Both the position numbers and the translations under genes were made by a program. Shown in pieces: positions 4,997 to 5,535 of a stretch of DNA of 5,535 bases (positions are counted from its first letter, which is position 1; every line of letters starts with the position of its first letter). The notes beneath the pieces were generated by a model. The model searched no databases. It saw only the letters and a program-made list of their open reading frames with translations, and had not been told where the DNA came from. The stretch is from Gammaproteobacteria bacterium (GTDB taxonomy: Bacteria; Pseudomonadota; Gammaproteobacteria; SZUA-229): NCBI GenBank assembly GCA_026998145.1, contig JALTRC010000096.1, positions 1 to 5,535 of the forward strand, read 5' to 3'.

Positions 4997-5535
4997 AATG
5001 TTTGCGCCTGCTTTGCTAACACATAGGTTTTTGCCGATAGTTCAAAAGAACAGGTCCATTTATAAGCCAGATTCAGACTCTCCGCCTGCACATAAACCCC
5101 ATGCCCACGCACCACGGCCACCGGATAATCTTTTAATACCTCTGACACCGCATCCGCCGCCTGTTCCACATACTTGTCATAATCAATACTGATAACCGGA
5201 ATACGCTCAAAATAATACTGGCCCTCAAAATCCACCGGCACAAAATCTTCACCGTTTAATGTCACCGCTACACTATAAGCACCGTGTGAGTGCAATACGG
5301 CTTTTGCCGCAGGATTTTTCTGATACACCGCCTGATGCAGCACAGCATCCAGGGAAGCTCCCTGGGTGGGTGGCTGATCCAGTACACAGGGCACTAAATC
5401 ATATGGGGATAAAGTATCTGCACAACAACCTGTGGGCGTCACCCAGAAACGATCCCCATCACGCACGGAAGCATTGCCGCTATGAGAATCGTTATAACCG
5501 TATTGTCTTAGCCAGTGATAATAGCGAAGTAAATC
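4993..5535 (-). CDS. Class II aldolase/adducin-domain protein (5' end beyond window)
   Basis: The frame stays open to the right edge, so the N-terminus is missing. About 180 residues are visible, starting DLLRYYHWLRQYGYNDSHSG. The class II aldolase fold is shown by the phosphate-binding SGNASVRDGDRFWVTPTG, the metal-ligand pair HSH (VLHSHGAYSVAV) and the third ligand His in VVRGHGVY, followed by a C-terminal helix (YKWTCSFELSAKTYV). Members are zinc-dependent sugar-phosphate aldolases, epimerases, or methylthioribulose-1-phosphate dehydratase (MtnB). The position of the catalytic acid, Glu73 in E. coli FucA (SSEWRFH), aligns here with Asp (SLDAVLH). A GTG at 5464-5466 should not be taken as the start, because the conserved GNAS motif lies upstream of it. 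The stop overlaps thiD by 4 bp. The substrate is unknown. The operon hints at a link to thiamine or to sugar-phosphate salvage, but this is inference. Confidence 0.88.
   Translation of the reverse strand, partial: DLLRYYHWLRQYGYNDSHSGNASVRDGDRFWVTPTGCCADTLSPYDLVPCVLDQPPTQGASLDAVLHQAVYQKNPAAKAVLHSHGAYSVAVTLNGEDFVPVDFEGQYYFERIPVISIDYDKYVEQAADAVSEVLKDYPVAVVRGHGVYVQAESLNLAYKWTCSFELSAKTYVLAKQAQTL

Noticed and set aside
5467..5535. GTG at 5464-5466 as the start of the aldolase-like gene
   Set aside because: The in-frame upstream codons encode YGYNDSHSGNAS, which holds the conserved GN-x-S motif, so the true start is beyond the window.
4993..5535. TPP riboswitch for the thiamine operon
   Set aside because: The operon's 5' end is outside the window and no riboswitch-like THI-box sequence is visible inside it.

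Overview
The window reads as a chromosomal segment of a gammaproteobacterium of moderate GC content. The evidence is the YcgL-family gene (a family I know mainly from Gammaproteobacteria), an E. coli-length HemL and Tag, CspA-type cold shock proteins, and the thiD/thiE/hemL neighbourhood that pseudomonads and relatives also carry near each other. A marine, Methylophaga-like lineage is only a guess.

Layout, left to right. Positions 1-116 hold at most the 3' tail of an unidentified gene. A strong hairpin terminator (117-145) closes a pair of tandem minus-strand cold shock genes: a small classical CspA-type protein (150-365), and upstream of it a longer protein (425-859) that joins two predicted membrane helices to a C-terminal cold shock domain. 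A long AT-rich leader/promoter region (860-1083) precedes it. Next comes a compact, nearly palindromic 167 bp element (1084-1250) with imperfect terminal inverted repeats, most likely a MITE. Its right end lies inside the last codons of the ycgL-family gene (1224-1532), so the element supplies that protein's C-terminus and stop codon. ycgL is coupled by an ATGA overlap to hemL (1529-2809). A 107 bp divergent region separates hemL from tag (2917-3489), which runs on the plus strand. Convergent to tag is a tightly packed minus-strand operon, [class II aldolase-like, cut by the window edge]-thiD-thiE, in which both junctions are 4 bp ATGA overlaps.

Function. HemL makes 5-aminolevulinate for tetrapyrroles. 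ThiD phosphorylates the thiamine pyrimidine precursor and ThiE joins it to the thiazole phosphate. The aldolase-like protein is translationally coupled to ThiD, but its substrate cannot be read from the sequence. Tag removes 3-methyladenine from DNA. The cold shock pair probably binds single-stranded RNA or DNA, one copy free in the cytoplasm and one tethered to the inner membrane. The least ordinary items are the membrane-anchored cold shock protein, the MITE-like palindrome that rewrites the end of YcgL, and the aldolase gene embedded in a thiamine operon.
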